A stretch of 64,000 bases of DNA from Pseudarthrobacter sp. IC2-21 (GTDB taxonomy: Bacteria; Actinomycetota; Actinomycetes; Actinomycetales; Micrococcaceae): positions 2,542,001-2,606,000 of the forward strand of contig NZ_CP139145.1 in NCBI RefSeq assembly GCF_034048115.1. The letters are read 5' to 3'. This document shows, in pieces, positions 53,437 through 63,532 of this stretch (within the stretch, counting starts at the first letter, position 1; each line of letters starts with the position of its first letter). The notes beneath the pieces were generated by a model that was not told where the DNA came from, did no database searches, and saw only the letters and a list, made by a program, of their open reading frames with translations. The position numbers were made by a program, and so were the translations under genes.

Positions 53437-54611
53437 AGCGATGCCTCCCGGAGCCGCACATTGTCCAGCGCCGCCGTGAGCGCCAACTGCTCGGCCTCAT
53501 CGGCGTCACGGCCGCGGACGTGGTCCAGGAAGCCGCAGCAGACGGCGAGGTCGTCCCGGGCCTCGGCAAGCCGGGTGCTGTAGTTTGCCGACGCCCTGGC
53601 GGTGCCGCCCTGCGGATCAAAACCCAGGACCAGGGTGTCCGGAAAGCGTGCCCGCAACCGCTCCATGGCCTGCCCGGGACGCTGCGCGTCGGTCAGCGTA
53701 ATCTGGCAGTAAGCGTCCTCGGCCCAGGTGTGATCCCCGGACTCAAGAAGTTCGGCGATGCCGCCGCGCAGGACAGCCAGCTTCCGCGGGGCCTCCCACG
53801 ACAGTTCCGCGATGCCGGTGACGCCCTCCGGGCCGACGTCGATAATCCAGCTTCCCTTGACATGGTTGGCCTCGGAGAACGAATAGGCCAGGGGCGAACC
53901 CGAATACCTGACTGTTGGGGACAAGGTCTGGCGTCCGTGCAGGTGGCCCAAAGCCGTGTAACTGAAGTCATCGAACAGATCCAGCGGGACCGCGCCCACT
54001 CCCCCGATGCTGAGGTCCCGCTCGCTGTCCGAGCTGATACCGCCGCTGGCGAACGTATGGGCGAGGACCACCGAGTGGACCGGTCCCTGTGCGCTGCGCC
54101 GGGCGAGGTCCGCCCGGATTCGGTCCGTAGCGGCGCGCGTGACAGCAAAATGGCTGGCCGGCTCGGCACCGAGCTGATCCGCAACGAGCCGCGGCTCCAG
54201 CCACGGAATGCCGTAAAAGGCCAGAACGGCGCCCTGAGCCTCACCGTCCGGTTCCAAAGGCAGGATCAGGGGCTGGTCCAGGTCAGCCAGCCTGGTCCGC
54301 AGATGCACGCCGCCGCGTTCAAGCAGGCGGGAGGCGAAACCCAGCCGGATGGCGGAGTCGTGGTTGCCGCTGGTCAGGACCACAGTGGCGCCGGCCCCGC
54401 TCAGCCGGACCAGGGCGTCATCCAGCAGGCCCACAACGTCCACGCCGGGCAGTGCGCGGTCATAGACATCACCGGCGATCAGGACAACGTCAATCCCCTG
54501 CGCCGAGACAGCTGTGACGAGCTGATCGACGAATGCCCGCTGGGCGTCCAGCATTCCGACGCCGTGGAAGGACCGGCCCAAATGCCAGTCCGATGTGTGC
54601 AATAACCGCAT
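53433..54611 (-). CDS. sbcD: exonuclease SbcCD subunit D (Mre11-like nuclease)
   Basis: 392-residue Mn-dependent nuclease. Phosphoesterase motifs in order: TSDWHLGRSFHG, IAGDVYDRALP, TSGNHDSAIRLG, VLAHTFASG and LGHLHGRQ, all five metal-binding blocks. A C-terminal capping domain follows. Starts at ATG 54611 (AGGA close upstream) and is coupled to sbcC. The large palindromes in this window are natural substrates of the complex in principle. Confidence 0.96.
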   Translation of the reverse strand: MRLLHTSDWHLGRSFHGVGMLDAQRAFVDQLVTAVSAQGIDVVLIAGDVYDRALPGVDVVGLLDDALVRLSGAGATVVLTSGNHDSAIRLGFASRLLERGGVHLRTRLADLDQPLILPLEPDGEAQGAVLAFYGIPWLEPRLVADQLGAEPASHFAVTRAATDRIRADLARRSAQGPVHSVVLAHTFASGGISSDSERDLSIGGVGAVPLDLFDDFSYTALGHLHGRQTLSPTVRYSGSPLAYSFSEANHVKGSWIIDVGPEGVTGIAELSWEAPRKLAVLRGGIAELLESGDHTWAEDAYCQITLTDAQRPGQAMERLRARFPDTLVLGFDPQGGTARASANYSTRLAEARDDLAVCCGFLDHVRGRDADEAEQLALTAALDNVRLREASL

Positions 54612-54703
54612 ATTCCTACGCTATCGGCTGCCACCGACAGTTTTGGCAACCGCCGCAGCAGACTGTCTCTGAGGGCTCCGCTGACGGGTCCGCGCCAGAG
54701 CTC

Positions 54704-55654
54704 CTAGCCGCGCTTTCCGTCGAAGAATTCCTGGGCCTCGTCCCGGCGGGCCCGGCTCTGCGCGGGGGCGGCAACAGGACCCTCGGCGTCGGAGAATTCA
54801 AGGTCGCGGGCCTCGGCGTCGGAAGCGTCAGCATCGTCAGGACCGGCAGCATCAAGGGCGTCGCTGTCGGCCACCGCAGCGGCCGGAGCATCCCCTGCGG
54901 CGAAACCGCGGAAAACCAGGCCGGCGATCCCGGCACCCACAAGCGGCGCAACCCAGAACAGCCACAGCTGCTCAAGGGACCAGCTGGAGCTGAACACTGC
55001 GGAGGCGGTGGCCCGGGCCGGATTGAAGGGGGCGTTGCCCACGGACAGGCCAAGCTGCAGCAACACCGCAAAGGCCAGGCCCACGGCAACGGCTGCGGCC
55101 GGTTTGTTGAGGTTATTGCGGGCCGTCGTGCCCAGGAACACGGCCACCAGGATGGCCGCTCCGAGTACTTCGAGCAGGAGGACGGCGGCCATGGGCGCCT
55201 GGATGATCGAGTGCTCACCAAAGCCGGCAGTCACGGTGTCGAACGCGGTCCTGCTGTCCTGGATGCCCGGCAAGGTACGAAGGATGCCAAACAGCGCCAG
55301 GGCGCCCAGCATCGCCCCCACCAGCTGGGCAGCGATGTACGCTGCCGCGTCGACGGGGCGGATCCGCCCCGCGACGGCGTGACCCACCGTCACGGCCGGG
55401 TTGAAATGGCCGCCTGAGACGTACCCAAAGGCGAGCATGGCCGCCGTCACGGCGAGGCCGGCTGCGAGCGCTGCGGGCAGCGGGCTGGACTGCGGAATGG
55501 AGAACAGCGGCACGCCCAGGCCGGCCACCACGATGAAGAGGCTGCCGAAAGCTTCCGCGGACAGCCTGGCCACCAGCCCGGGCCGGGCATCGGCACTGTT
55601 GCCTGCTGCCGGCCCGGAGGCGGAATCATGGTGGACGGGAACAGGCGTGGTCAT
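54704..55654 (-). CDS. MIP-family aquaporin/glycerol channel
   Basis: 316 residues with six membrane segments and two half-helices carrying NPA boxes: GGHFNPAVTVG and NAPFNPARAT. The C-terminal tail of about 70 residues is acidic, ending in a charged segment (RARRDEAQEFFDGKRG). The asparagine-proline-alanine pair plus the Arg after the second NPA support a water channel; residues for glycerol specificity are not decisive. Start ATG 55654; the upstream frame to 55744 is not supported. Divergent from the ADP-ribosylglycohydrolase gene. Confidence 0.92.
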   Translation of the reverse strand: MTTPVPVHHDSASGPAAGNSADARPGLVARLSAEAFGSLFIVVAGLGVPLFSIPQSSPLPAALAAGLAVTAAMLAFGYVSGGHFNPAVTVGHAVAGRIRPVDAAAYIAAQLVGAMLGALALFGILRTLPGIQDSRTAFDTVTAGFGEHSIIQAPMAAVLLLEVLGAAILVAVFLGTTARNNLNKPAAAVAVGLAFAVLLQLGLSVGNAPFNPARATASAVFSSSWSLEQLWLFWVAPLVGAGIAGLVFRGFAAGDAPAAAVADSDALDAAGPDDADASDAEARDLEFSDAEGPVAAPAQSRARRDEAQEFFDGKRG

Positions 55655-55834
55655 GGCGTGGAGTCCTAATCGTTGGGGGCGTCGGTTCGCGGCGAAGTCT
55701 CGCTGCCGCGGGGAGTTACCGCCTCGGCCTCTGTATTGTGCCAAGGATTTCTGGGCATTGGCTGAGTCTGAGCTTAGTGGATGGACCGCCGGCGCCGGGG
55801 GCGTTCAGCTGACAGGGCACGGTAAATTGCTTCC

Positions 55835-56914
55835 ATGAGCATTGATCCGGGCGCCGGCGCGCCCTCGCTGAAGTCCCGCATCCACGGCTGCCTGCTGGGC
55901 GGTGCACTGGGAGACTCGCTGGGTTACGCCGTGGAGTTTGACTCCATCGAAGCGATCCGCGGCCGCTTCGGCCCCGCCGGCGTGACGGATCTTGCCATGC
56001 TCCGCGGCGGAAGCCATTTTTCGGATGACACCCAAATGACGCTGTACACGGTGGACGGCCTGGTGGAAGCACTGGAGTGGGCCAACGACGGCGTGGGGGC
56101 CGATGTCAACGCCTGCCTGTGGCTGGCGTACCTGCGGTGGCTGGATACCCAGGACGTGCCGGTGCCCTCGTCCGCGCCGATGCAGCCGAAGCGCTGGATC
56201 GACGGCAACGAGGTCCTCCGGCACCGCCGTGCGCCCGGCAACGCCTGCATCAGCGGGCTGTCCGGCGGCGAGATGGGAACGGTGTGCCGGCCTGTGAACC
56301 CGGACTCGAAGGGCTGCGGTACCGTGATGCGCTCAGCGCCCTTCGGCCTGATTCCGCACATAACGCCCGACGCCGTCTATAAGCTGAGTGCCGATGCCGC
56401 CTCCCTGACCCACGGCCATCCGTCCGCGCGGCAGAGTGCCGGGAGTTTCAGCCTCCTCATCCACCGCCTCGTGTCCGGGGAGAGCCTGCAGGGTGCCGCG
56501 GCAGCGGTGCTGGCGGAGGCCCGCGGCGTGAAGGATGTGGCCGCCGAACTTCCGGAGCGCCTCGAAGCGGCCATCCGGTGGGCGGAATCCGGGGTGCTCA
56601 CGCCCGAGGAACTGGTGCGGGAACTGGGCGAGGGCTGGGTCGCGGAGGAAGCGTTCGCCGTCGGGCTTTATGCGGTCCTGGCCACCGCGCCCGCCGGAAG
56701 CTCCGCGGCACAGCCCGCGGACCATTTCCGGGCGGCCATCTCACTGGCAGTGAACCACAGCGGGGACAGCGATTCCACCGGTTCCATTGCCGGCAACATC
56801 CTCGGCGCCTATTACGGTGAGGCGGCCCTGCCCGGGGAATGGCTCGAAGCGCTTGAGGCACCTGAGGTCATCCGCGGCATGGCCGATCTGCTGGTGGGGG
56901 TCACGACCGCCTGA
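55835..56914 (+). CDS. ADP-ribosylglycohydrolase family protein
   Basis: 359 residues of the DraG/ARH fold. GCLLGGALGDSLGYAVEF at the N-terminus, metal site FSDDTQMTL, GTVMRSAPFGL, THGHPSA and the C-terminal metal site VNHSGDSDSTGSIAGNILGA are all intact, so removal of ADP-ribose from proteins or small molecules is likely. No partner ADP-ribosyltransferase is adjacent. Its 3' end overlaps the convergent DUF4395 gene by 14 bp. Confidence 0.92.
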   Translation: MSIDPGAGAPSLKSRIHGCLLGGALGDSLGYAVEFDSIEAIRGRFGPAGVTDLAMLRGGSHFSDDTQMTLYTVDGLVEALEWANDGVGADVNACLWLAYLRWLDTQDVPVPSSAPMQPKRWIDGNEVLRHRRAPGNACISGLSGGEMGTVCRPVNPDSKGCGTVMRSAPFGLIPHITPDAVYKLSADAASLTHGHPSARQSAGSFSLLIHRLVSGESLQGAAAAVLAEARGVKDVAAELPERLEAAIRWAESGVLTPEELVRELGEGWVAEEAFAVGLYAVLATAPAGSSAAQPADHFRAAISLAVNHSGDSDSTGSIAGNILGAYYGEAALPGEWLEALEAPEVIRGMADLLVGVTTA

Positions 56915-57419
56915 GCGCCAGGTTATTGCAGGCCTCGCAAACATCTTCCGGGATCAGGCCGCGGCGCTGCAGGAAGCCGAAGATCACACAGCCCAGGCAA
57001 AAGCCGGCGAAAGCCTCAAGGGAGGCAGCCGCGATCAGCACCGCCAGCACAATCCAGGCGGCGGGGGCGGCGCCGGCGGCGAACAGGATCAGCGCCGCAG
57101 TGGACACCGCAGTGCCGATGCCCTGCGCAAAACGCTTGGGTGGCCCGGGCACCAGGCGGGCCCGGCCCAGCCGCGGCGCGAGGACCTTCACGGACAGCAG
57201 GGCCAGCGGCGAAAAACGCGGGCCGAAGAGCACCCTCAGCCAGAACCCGGCAGCGACCAGGACGAGCCCCCAGCCGGAACCCGTCAGCAACGTGACACCG
57301 GCGAGGAACACCACCAGGCCTGCGGTAGTCCGGGCCGCGTACTCATTGACGGGATTGGGGAAGGCAAACACGGCGGACCAGTTGATACCGCGTCGTGAAC
57401 CGCTCATCAGTTTGCTCAT
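56901..57419 (-). CDS. DUF4395 membrane protein
   Basis: 172 residues with four hydrophobic segments. NPVNEYAARTTAGLVVFLAG near the N-terminus, FGPRFSPLALLSVKVLAPRLG, GPPKRFAQGIG and the C-terminal FAGFCLGCVIFGFL are DUF4395 landmarks; the GFCLGC cysteine pair suggests a redox or metal role. The family is often near thioredoxin or sulfurtransferase genes, but not here. Function unknown. Confidence 0.85.
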   Translation of the reverse strand: MSKLMSGSRRGINWSAVFAFPNPVNEYAARTTAGLVVFLAGVTLLTGSGWGLVLVAAGFWLRVLFGPRFSPLALLSVKVLAPRLGRARLVPGPPKRFAQGIGTAVSTAALILFAAGAAPAAWIVLAVLIAAASLEAFAGFCLGCVIFGFLQRRGLIPEDVCEACNNLALRRS

Positions 57420-57503
57420 CCTGCAAGGCTAGAATCCGGCAGGACGGCTGGAAAGATTTGTTGCGCCGCATGAACAGGGCGGGTGTCTTGAGACGGCGCG
57501 CCT

Positions 57504-58523
57504 TTAGACGGCCGCAGCGCCGGCGTAGCCGCCCACCATCTGCAGGAACTCCCCTTCCGAGAGCACCTCGATGGGCTGGCCCCGGTCATGCAGCTCCAGG
57601 ACCCGCCGCGCCTTGCCCGTGAGCCGACCGGACCTCAGGTCCGAGGCCACAAACCCGTCGCCCACCACCAGCACGGTTGTGCGTGCGGTCACGCGGCTTT
57701 CCGGCCGGGCACCCAGCTCGGCCGAACGCACTTTGGCTTCCGGCCGGGCCATGGCCAGCTGGCCCGTGAAGACCACCGTCTGGCCATACAGCGGGTGGGA
57801 CGGCTCGGCGGCGGCGTTGGGGAGGGGGTTGGCTCCCTCTTCCGGCCAGCCCGCCATAAAGGGACGCACAGCCGCACCAGCGCCGCCCGCGGCGGCCGAG
57901 AGGGCGGCGAGGCTGGCTTTGGACAGGAGGTCCCTGGCCGGGTCGAAGGCGTCCTGGCGCGGCACTTCCAAGCCCAGTGAGAGGTACAGTTCGGCAATGC
58001 TGTTGGCGTTGTTCCGGGCAGCGATGTCGATCAGGATGCCGGCGCACGCACGGGCATCCTCGGCGGCATCGTGGTGGTTGACCAGCGGCACGCCGGCTTC
58101 CTCGGCCGCGAACGGCAGGGAATTGGACACCAGGGAATAACAGCGCCGGGACAGCATCACCGTGCACACATAGTCGTAGGCGGGTCCGGGCAGGCCCGAG
58201 ACTTCGAGCCCGGACCGGATCACGCCAAGGTCGAAGGCGGCGTTGTGGGCCGCCAGAACATCGCCGCCAATGAAGGCGCCAATCTCGGGGAACAATTCGC
58301 CGAAGCGGGGCAGCCCGGCAACGTCCTCGGAGCGGATGCCGTGGATGCGGACATTGTGGTATTCAAAGTGGTCGTGGTTGGCCGGTGGCCGCATCAGCCA
58401 GGACGCCTCGTCCACAACACGGCCGCCACGTACCTTCGTCAGCCCCACCGCGCACGGCGAACCCCGGAAGCCGTTCGCAGTTTCGAAGTCGATCGCCGTA
58501 AAGTCCAGTCCCACGGCCCACAC
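57504..58523 (-). CDS. DEDD-type 3'-5' exonuclease with C-terminal BRCT domain
   Basis: 339 residues. The exonuclease domain (1-170) shows FTAIDFETAN (Asp, Glu), LAAHNAAFDLGVIRSGL (Asp) and HHDAAEDARACA (His, Asp), the DEDDh set of DNA polymerase III epsilon. A linker of about 60 residues follows, then a BRCT domain beginning HPLYGQTVVFTGQLAMARPEA, as in NAD-dependent ligase. A repair or proofreading role is likely. GTG 58523 is preferred over the 58637 start because the family fold begins directly after it. Confidence 0.88.
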   Translation of the reverse strand: MWAVGLDFTAIDFETANGFRGSPCAVGLTKVRGGRVVDEASWLMRPPANHDHFEYHNVRIHGIRSEDVAGLPRFGELFPEIGAFIGGDVLAAHNAAFDLGVIRSGLEVSGLPGPAYDYVCTVMLSRRCYSLVSNSLPFAAEEAGVPLVNHHDAAEDARACAGILIDIAARNNANSIAELYLSLGLEVPRQDAFDPARDLLSKASLAALSAAAGGAGAAVRPFMAGWPEEGANPLPNAAAEPSHPLYGQTVVFTGQLAMARPEAKVRSAELGARPESRVTARTTVLVVGDGFVASDLRSGRLTGKARRVLELHDRGQPIEVLSEGEFLQMVGGYAGAAAV

Positions 58524-58625
58524 TTTACCGCCGGACCGGGCCGTTCCCGTGTCACCGGGCGGCCCTGTCGCGGATATCACGTGGCTGCCGGGAGCGCCGT
58601 CACCCCTGTCAAGTACCCTAGGGAG

Positions 58626-59411
58626 GTGAACTTTCATGCAATCACCGACCTTGCCGTGCCCATGCTGGGCGGCGCAGGACCCATCCAGCCGCAGCTGGCT
58701 TCATTCCTGCCCGACTGGCTGAACCCCGACGTCTTCCTGCGGGACTCCCCGCTCGGACCGTGGGTCGTCCTGGTGGTCTGCGCCATAGTCTTCTCCGAAA
58801 CCGGCCTGCTGGTGGGCTTCTTTCTGCCCGGCGACTCCATGCTGTTCACCGCCGGCCTGCTCGTGGCCACCGGCGCCATCAACTTCAACCTGTGGGCCAT
58901 GTGCGGGCTGATTATCGTTGCGGCCATCCTGGGCAACCAGACGGGTTACCTCATCGGGTCCAAGGCCGGGCCCGCGATCTTCAACAAGCCCGACTCCAGG
59001 CTGTTCAAACGCGAGAACGTGGAGAGCGCCCATGCGTTCTTCGAAAAGCACGGCGGCAAAGCGCTGATCCTGGCCCGCTTCGTCCCCATCATCCGGACCT
59101 TCGTTCCTGTCATCGTGGGCGTGGCCCAGATGGATAAGCGCAAGTTCTTCCTCTACAACGTCATCGGGGCGGTGCTGTGGGGCGGTGGCGTCACGCTGCT
59201 GGGCGCGTGGCTGGGCCAGTTCAGCTGGGTCGGCAACAACATCGACATCATCTTCATTGCCATCGTGCTCGTCTCCGTGATCCCGATCGGCATCGAGGTT
59301 CTCCGGGGCATGTCGGCGAAGCGCCAGGCAGCCCACTTCGGCACGGACGCCGTGGACGAATTCATCGAGGAGCACGAACCCCAGGAGGAGCGCAAGACCA
59401 ACCTGGACTAG
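58626..59411 (+). CDS. DedA-family membrane protein
   Basis: 261 residues. DedA hallmarks: IVFSETGLLVGFFLPGDSMLFTAGLL, GNQTGYLIGSKAGPAIFN, FFEKHGGKALILARFVPIIRTFVPVIVGVAQM (the conserved F-x-R-x3-R/proline motif) and YNVIGAVLWGGG. The superfamily flips undecaprenyl phosphate or other polyprenyl lipids and affects envelope integrity. The start is uncertain: GTG 58626 lies inside a GGGAGG sequence, and a later ATG at 58662 is possible. Confidence 0.88.
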   Translation: MNFHAITDLAVPMLGGAGPIQPQLASFLPDWLNPDVFLRDSPLGPWVVLVVCAIVFSETGLLVGFFLPGDSMLFTAGLLVATGAINFNLWAMCGLIIVAAILGNQTGYLIGSKAGPAIFNKPDSRLFKRENVESAHAFFEKHGGKALILARFVPIIRTFVPVIVGVAQMDKRKFFLYNVIGAVLWGGGVTLLGAWLGQFSWVGNNIDIIFIAIVLVSVIPIGIEVLRGMSAKRQAAHFGTDAVDEFIEEHEPQEERKTNLD

Positions 59412-59447
59412 GCCCGGGCACAATCTGCGTACAAGCTCCGCGGGATA

Positions 59448-59481
59448 ACGAAGGGAGCCACACTTGTGTGGCTCCCTTCGT
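59448..59481. terminator. bidirectional hairpin between dedA and rdgB
   Basis: A perfect 16-bp stem (59448-59463 with 59466-59481, arm ACGAAGGGAGCCACAC) between convergent genes. Only two bases separate the arms, so the tip would open. No long T tract on either side. Confidence 0.7.
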
Positions 59482-59508
59482 CGTCCCGCGCGGGGAGCGG
59501 CCGGCCCG

Positions 59509-60210
59509 CTACTGCCGCGCCAGGGCCTCAACGATAGCCGGCAGGAGCGCCCGGAAGGCCTTGCCCCGGTGGCTGATGGCGTTTTTCTCTTCCGGCAGGA
59601 GCTCGGCGCAGCTGCGGTCCTCGCCAACGGGCTGCAGCACGGGGTCGTAACCGAAGCCGCCCTCGCCCCGTGGTTCGCGCAGCAGGAAACCCTCCAGCTG
59701 GCCGTACTCCACCACTTCCTGGCCGGCGCCGTCCGGGGACGGAACAGCCAGCGCGGCTGCGCAGACGAACGCCGCACCGCGGTGCGTGTCCGGCACGTCC
59801 GAAAGCTGGTCCAACAGGAGCCGAAGGTTGGCCGCATCGTCGCCGTGCCGCCCGGCCCACCGTGCCGAAAAAATTCCCGGTGCCCCGCCCAGGACATCCA
59901 CGGCCAGGCCGGAATCGTCGGCAATGGCCACCAGCCCGGTGGCCGCCGCTACGGCCCTGGCCTTCAGGAGGGAATTTTCGGCGAACGTCACGCCGGTTTC
60001 GGCGACGTCCGGGGCACCGGCAGCGGCGGCGTCCACCACCTGGGTGTCGACGTCGAGCCCTGGCACCTGCCCGCGCAGGAGCTCGCGGAGCTCCCGGAGT
60101 TTGCCCTTGTTGTGGGTAGCAAGCACCAGCCGCGGCACCATGCCTTCGGGCACCGATCCGTCAGGCCCTGTCTGCTCCGGAAGGGAGCCGCCGGGGGCCG
60201 CCACGCTCAC
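59509..60210 (-). CDS. rdgB: dITP/XTP pyrophosphatase (HAM1)
   Basis: 233 residues; hydrolyses non-canonical purine triphosphates to keep them out of [60 protein letters not shown] and [12 protein letters not shown] are the full HAM1 motif set, ending with [12 protein letters not shown] 23-residue variable N-terminus precedes the fold. GTG 60210 overlaps the rph stop as GTGA, so the pair is co-translated. Confidence 0.95.
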   Translation of the reverse strand: MSVAAPGGSLPEQTGPDGSVPEGMVPRLVLATHNKGKLRELRELLRGQVPGLDVDTQVVDAAAAGAPDVAETGVTFAENSLLKARAVAAATGLVAIADDSGLAVDVLGGAPGIFSARWAGRHGDDAANLRLLLDQLSDVPDTHRGAAFVCAAALAVPSPDGAGQEVVEYGQLEGFLLREPRGEGGFGYDPVLQPVGEDRSCAELLPEEKNAISHRGKAFRALLPAIVEALARQ

Positions 60211-60965
60211 AGGGAGTCCGCGAGGGTTTCGCGCTGGATCGCCGCCAGTTGGGTGGTGCCCAGCAGGGCGAGGTCCAGCAGCTGGTTGAGTTCGTCGCGG
60301 TCGAAAGGCGCTCCCTCGGCGGTGCCCTGGACCTCGACGAACTTCCCGGACCCGGTGACCACCACGTTCATGTCCGTTTCGGCGCGGACGTCCTCAACGT
60401 AGGGCAGGTCCAGCATGGGCACGCCATCGATGATGCCCACGGAGACGGCCGCGATGGTGTCCACGAGGGGCTGGGCGTTTTTGGCGATGAGCTTGTTGTC
60501 GCGGGCGAAGCGGATGGCGTCGGCCAGGGCCACGTAGGCGCCGGTGATGGCCGCGGTTCGGGTTCCGCCGTCGGCCTGGAGAACGTCACAGTCCAGCACG
60601 ATGGTGTTTTCGCCCAGGGCCTTGGTGTCGATGATGGACCGCAGCGACCGGCCGATGAGGCGGGAGATTTCGTGGGTCCGGCCGCCGATCTTGCCCTTGA
60701 CCGACTCGCGGTCCGAACGGGTGTTGGTGGCCCTCGGCAGCATCGCGTACTCGGCCGTCACCCAGCCGCGGCCTTCGCCCTTGAGCCAGCGGGGCACGCC
60801 TGCCGTCAGCGAAGCCGTGCACAGGACCCGGGTGTTGCCGAACTCGATGAGGGCCGATCCCTCGGCCTGCTTGGACCATCCGCGGGTGATGCTGATGGGG
60901 CGGAGCTGGTCGGGGGCGCGGCCATCGGCGCGCACTACGGGCACTGCAGTTGCTTCAGAAGTCAT
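60207..60965 (-). CDS. rph: ribonuclease PH
   Basis: 252-residue phosphorolytic 3'-5' exoribonuclease that trims tRNA 3' ends. [80 protein letters not shown] and MDLPY-like [35 protein letters not shown] are diagnostic. Start ATG 60965. Upstream partner of rdgB, the arrangement usual in actinobacteria. Confidence 0.97.
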   Translation of the reverse strand: MTSEATAVPVVRADGRAPDQLRPISITRGWSKQAEGSALIEFGNTRVLCTASLTAGVPRWLKGEGRGWVTAEYAMLPRATNTRSDRESVKGKIGGRTHEISRLIGRSLRSIIDTKALGENTIVLDCDVLQADGGTRTAAITGAYVALADAIRFARDNKLIAKNAQPLVDTIAAVSVGIIDGVPMLDLPYVEDVRAETDMNVVVTGSGKFVEVQGTAEGAPFDRDELNQLLDLALLGTTQLAAIQRETLADSL

Positions 60966-61023
60966 GCCTTTAGCTTATCGACTCGCAGCAGAACCACCGG
61001 CCCCCCGGCCACCGCACAGAACC

Positions 61024-61821
61024 TCAGATCGTGTAGTGCACCCCGGCCACAGCCACTGCCACGTGCTGTCCGAATACTTCCTTCGCTTCGGCCATGACCG
61101 TGCTGGGTGAAGTCCACACCGGAATGTGCGTGAGCAGGAGCCTGCGTGCCCCGGCAGCGGCGGCTGCTTCACCCGCGCGTTTGCCGGTCAGGTGAACGTC
61201 CTTGATGGCGTCGTCGCGGCCTTCTTCAAAGGCGGCTTCGCACAGGAACAGGTCCGCGTCCTTGGCGGCCTCCTCCAGGCCGGTGCAGGAGTCGGTGTCC
61301 CCCGAATACGTCAGGACGCGGCTGACCAGGTTGCCTTCCTTATCCGGTTCGGTGACGTCCACGCGGAGCGCATAGGCCTCCTCCACCGGATGGTTGACTC
61401 CGAACGGCGTTACCGTGAAGGGACCCACCGTGACGGGCCCGCGTTCAGTCCAGTTGGTGAAGTCGAATTCCTCGTGCATGCCCGGGTCCAGTTCTAGCCC
61501 GTAGGCGGTGGCCATCCTGTCCGCCGTGGCAGCGGGACCCCACACGGGGATCCGCCCGCGGCCCCAGCCGCCGGGCTTCCAGCGGACGGCCACGTGCAGT
61601 CCGCAAAGGTCCATGCAGTGGTCCGGGTGCAGGTGGGTGAGGAAAATCGCATCGATGTCCTCCAGGTCGGTGTAGCGCTGGATGGCGCCGAGGGCTCCAC
61701 TGCCCAGATCCATCACGATCTTCCAGGTCCGCTCACCGTCATGGGCGGTCAGGAGGTAGCACGACGCCGGCGAACCGGGGCCGGGAAAGGATCCCGTGCA
61801 GCCCACGATGGTCAGTTTCAC
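61024..61821 (-). CDS. MBL-fold metallo-hydrolase (RNase Z-like)
   Basis: 265 residues. [22 protein letters not shown] at the N-terminus, zinc motif [13 protein letters not shown], the later metal ligands in SGDTDSC and LLTHIPVW, and [15 protein letters not shown] are typical of the cyclic-nucleotide phosphodiesterase/RNase Z-like branch found between murI and rph in actinobacteria. Start overlaps the murI stop by 4 bp (ATGA). Substrate not known. Confidence 0.9.
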   Translation of the reverse strand: MKLTIVGCTGSFPGPGSPASCYLLTAHDGERTWKIVMDLGSGALGAIQRYTDLEDIDAIFLTHLHPDHCMDLCGLHVAVRWKPGGWGRGRIPVWGPAATADRMATAYGLELDPGMHEEFDFTNWTERGPVTVGPFTVTPFGVNHPVEEAYALRVDVTEPDKEGNLVSRVLTYSGDTDSCTGLEEAAKDADLFLCEAAFEEGRDDAIKDVHLTGKRAGEAAAAAGARRLLLTHIPVWTSPSTVMAEAKEVFGQHVAVAVAGVHYTI

Positions 61822-62846
61822 TGCGCAGGACCTCCGGCCCGCAGCCCGCCGACGAAGTTGGACACCCGCTGCCCCGCGCCGCCGAAGCGGGTACCGGCCT
61901 GCTGGGCGGCCTCGATCATCTCCGGGGTGATGCGGGCCAGGCTGCCAGTGGGGTATTGGGCGGCAACATGGTCCACGTGCTTGACGGAGAGGACCTCCGG
62001 GCCCAGGAATCTGCGGGCCAGGGTTTCGAACTGGGCTGCGTCGCCGGTGGCGATGAAGTGATGTTCCGGCGGGGCGGCGGTGGTTCGCTGCAGGTTGTGG
62101 TTGGCGAGCGCCCGGTACACGTCCTTGGCCGTCTCCTCTGCGCTGGACACCAGGGTCACGGCATCGCCCATCACAAAGGAAATCACGCCGGTCAGGAGCG
62201 GGTAGTGCGTGCAGCCGAGGACCACGGTGTCAACGCCGGCGGCCTTCAGCGGCGCGAGGTATTCTTCGGCCACGGCAAGGAGTTCGGGACCGGTGGTGAT
62301 GCCGGCCTCCACGTAGCTGACAAACGCGGGGCAGGCCACGGAGGTGATGGCAAGGTCCGGCGCAGCGGCGAAGGTGTCCTCGTAGGCTCGGGAACCTACC
62401 GTGGCGGAGGTTCCGATCACGCCGACGCGGCCGCTGCGGGTGGCGGCTACCGCCCGCCGCACCGCGGGCTGGATCACTTCGATGACGGGGATGCCGTACT
62501 TGGCGGTGTACCGCTCGCGGGCGTCCCTGAGGACGGCGGCCGACGCCGAGTTGCAGGCGATGGTGAGCAGCTTGACGCCGGAGTCCACCAGTTCGTCCAT
62601 CACACCCAGGGCGTTCGCGCGGACTTCGGCGATGGGCAGCGGCCCGTATGGCCCGTTGGCCGTGTCCCCCACATAGAGGATGGACTCGTTGGGAAGCTGG
62701 TCTATGATGGCCCGCGCCACCGTCAGCCCCCCGACGCCCGAATCAAAGATGCCAAGGGGGCGGGATCCCATCAGGCTGGCGCTGTTGCTGGCTGCGGACT
62801 CGCGTGCTGCTGCGTCGGACGGATCCATGCTCGAGGGTGTTGTCAT
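61818..62846 (-). CDS. murI: glutamate racemase
   Basis: 342 residues by the chosen start; makes D-glutamate for peptidoglycan. [18 protein letters not shown], the catalytic Cys motifs [10 protein letters not shown] and [10 protein letters not shown], and [10 protein letters not shown] are conserved. Family proteins are about 270-290 residues; here a 45-residue N-terminal Ser/Ala-rich stretch precedes the fold, and the true start may be an internal ATG at 62828 or 62771, since none of the three has a clear ribosome binding site. Coupled to the following MBL gene. Confidence 0.93.
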   Translation of the reverse strand: MTTPSSMDPSDAAARESAASNSASLMGSRPLGIFDSGVGGLTVARAIIDQLPNESILYVGDTANGPYGPLPIAEVRANALGVMDELVDSGVKLLTIACNSASAAVLRDARERYTAKYGIPVIEVIQPAVRRAVAATRSGRVGVIGTSATVGSRAYEDTFAAAPDLAITSVACPAFVSYVEAGITTGPELLAVAEEYLAPLKAAGVDTVVLGCTHYPLLTGVISFVMGDAVTLVSSAEETAKDVYRALANHNLQRTTAAPPEHHFIATGDAAQFETLARRFLGPEVLSVKHVDHVAAQYPTGSLARITPEMIEAAQQAGTRFGGAGQRVSNFVGGLRAGGPAQ

Positions 62847-62965
62847 GATTATTCGAGGATAGGTCTTCCCTGCGGCCGCAGCCATCACATTGTGGCGGCG
62901 CACTCATGTCGAATATGTCACAGTGCAGCCGCGCCGGCCGGATGCGCAGACGGCACCAGTGCAGG

Positions 62966-63532
62966 TCAGGCGCGCGAATCCAATGACTGGAGCATGGCCT
63001 GGACCAGAGACTCCTGGAGCCAGGTTGTGAAGTTGTAGACGAGGGCGAGATAGCTTTCCACGTCTTCCGCCTGCGACCAGTCCTGCATCAGGTGCACGTG
63101 CTCCGCGTCTTCCTCGTCCCTGATGTCCAGGCGCTCCGCCAGCACCAGGCGGACATCGTTGAGCGCCATGGACCAGTGCCTGGCGCCGTCTGCGCCAAGC
63201 ACGATTTCGTCCTTGTCCAGGTCGAGGGCGGCAGCCCGCAGAGCGCCGATCTTCGTTTCCCGCAGCGAGCGCTCGGTGAGTTGGCGGAACTCCAGGGACG
63301 CGCCGTCGTCGTCCTTCATGACGTTGGGCAGGAGCCGCTTGACCGCACGGTCCGTGGGTTCCTGGACGTCCATGTCCAGGCCGATCAGGGCCGCCAGCGG
63401 ATCCTGGCTGGTGTGCTCGGCCGGCTCGAGCATGGAGATGACGTCGTCGATCAGGCTGCGCAGCAGCTCCCGCTCTGCGGGCTCCAGGAATCCGGTGATG
63501 CCTTTGAGTCCGTATTTGAATGCCTTAGCCAC
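62966..63532 (-). CDS. DUF2017 family protein
   Basis: 188 residues, all-helical in appearance. FLEPAERELLRSLIDDVISML, RLLPNVMKDD and MALNDVRLVLAERLDIRDEED are DUF2017 features. The gene regularly follows clpS in actinobacteria; function is unknown. GTG 63532 overlaps the clpS end by 8 bp. Confidence 0.9.
   Translation of the reverse strand: MAKAFKYGLKGITGFLEPAERELLRSLIDDVISMLEPAEHTSQDPLAALIGLDMDVQEPTDRAVKRLLPNVMKDDDGASLEFRQLTERSLRETKIGALRAAALDLDKDEIVLGADGARHWSMALNDVRLVLAERLDIRDEEDAEHVHLMQDWSQAEDVESYLALVYNFTTWLQESLVQAMLQSLDSRA

Noticed and set aside
53433..54611. SbcCD considered as part of a defence island
   Set aside because: Both proteins are complete housekeeping forms with no neighbouring defence genes.
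55835..56914. ADP-ribosylglycohydrolase considered as the antitoxin of an ADP-ribosylating toxin
   Set aside because: No ADP-ribosyltransferase or DarT-like gene lies within several genes on either side, and the divergent neighbour is an aquaporin.
59446..59485. A short inverted repeat read as a possible CRISPR or att repeat
   Set aside because: One copy only, between two convergent genes; a terminator-like hairpin explains it.
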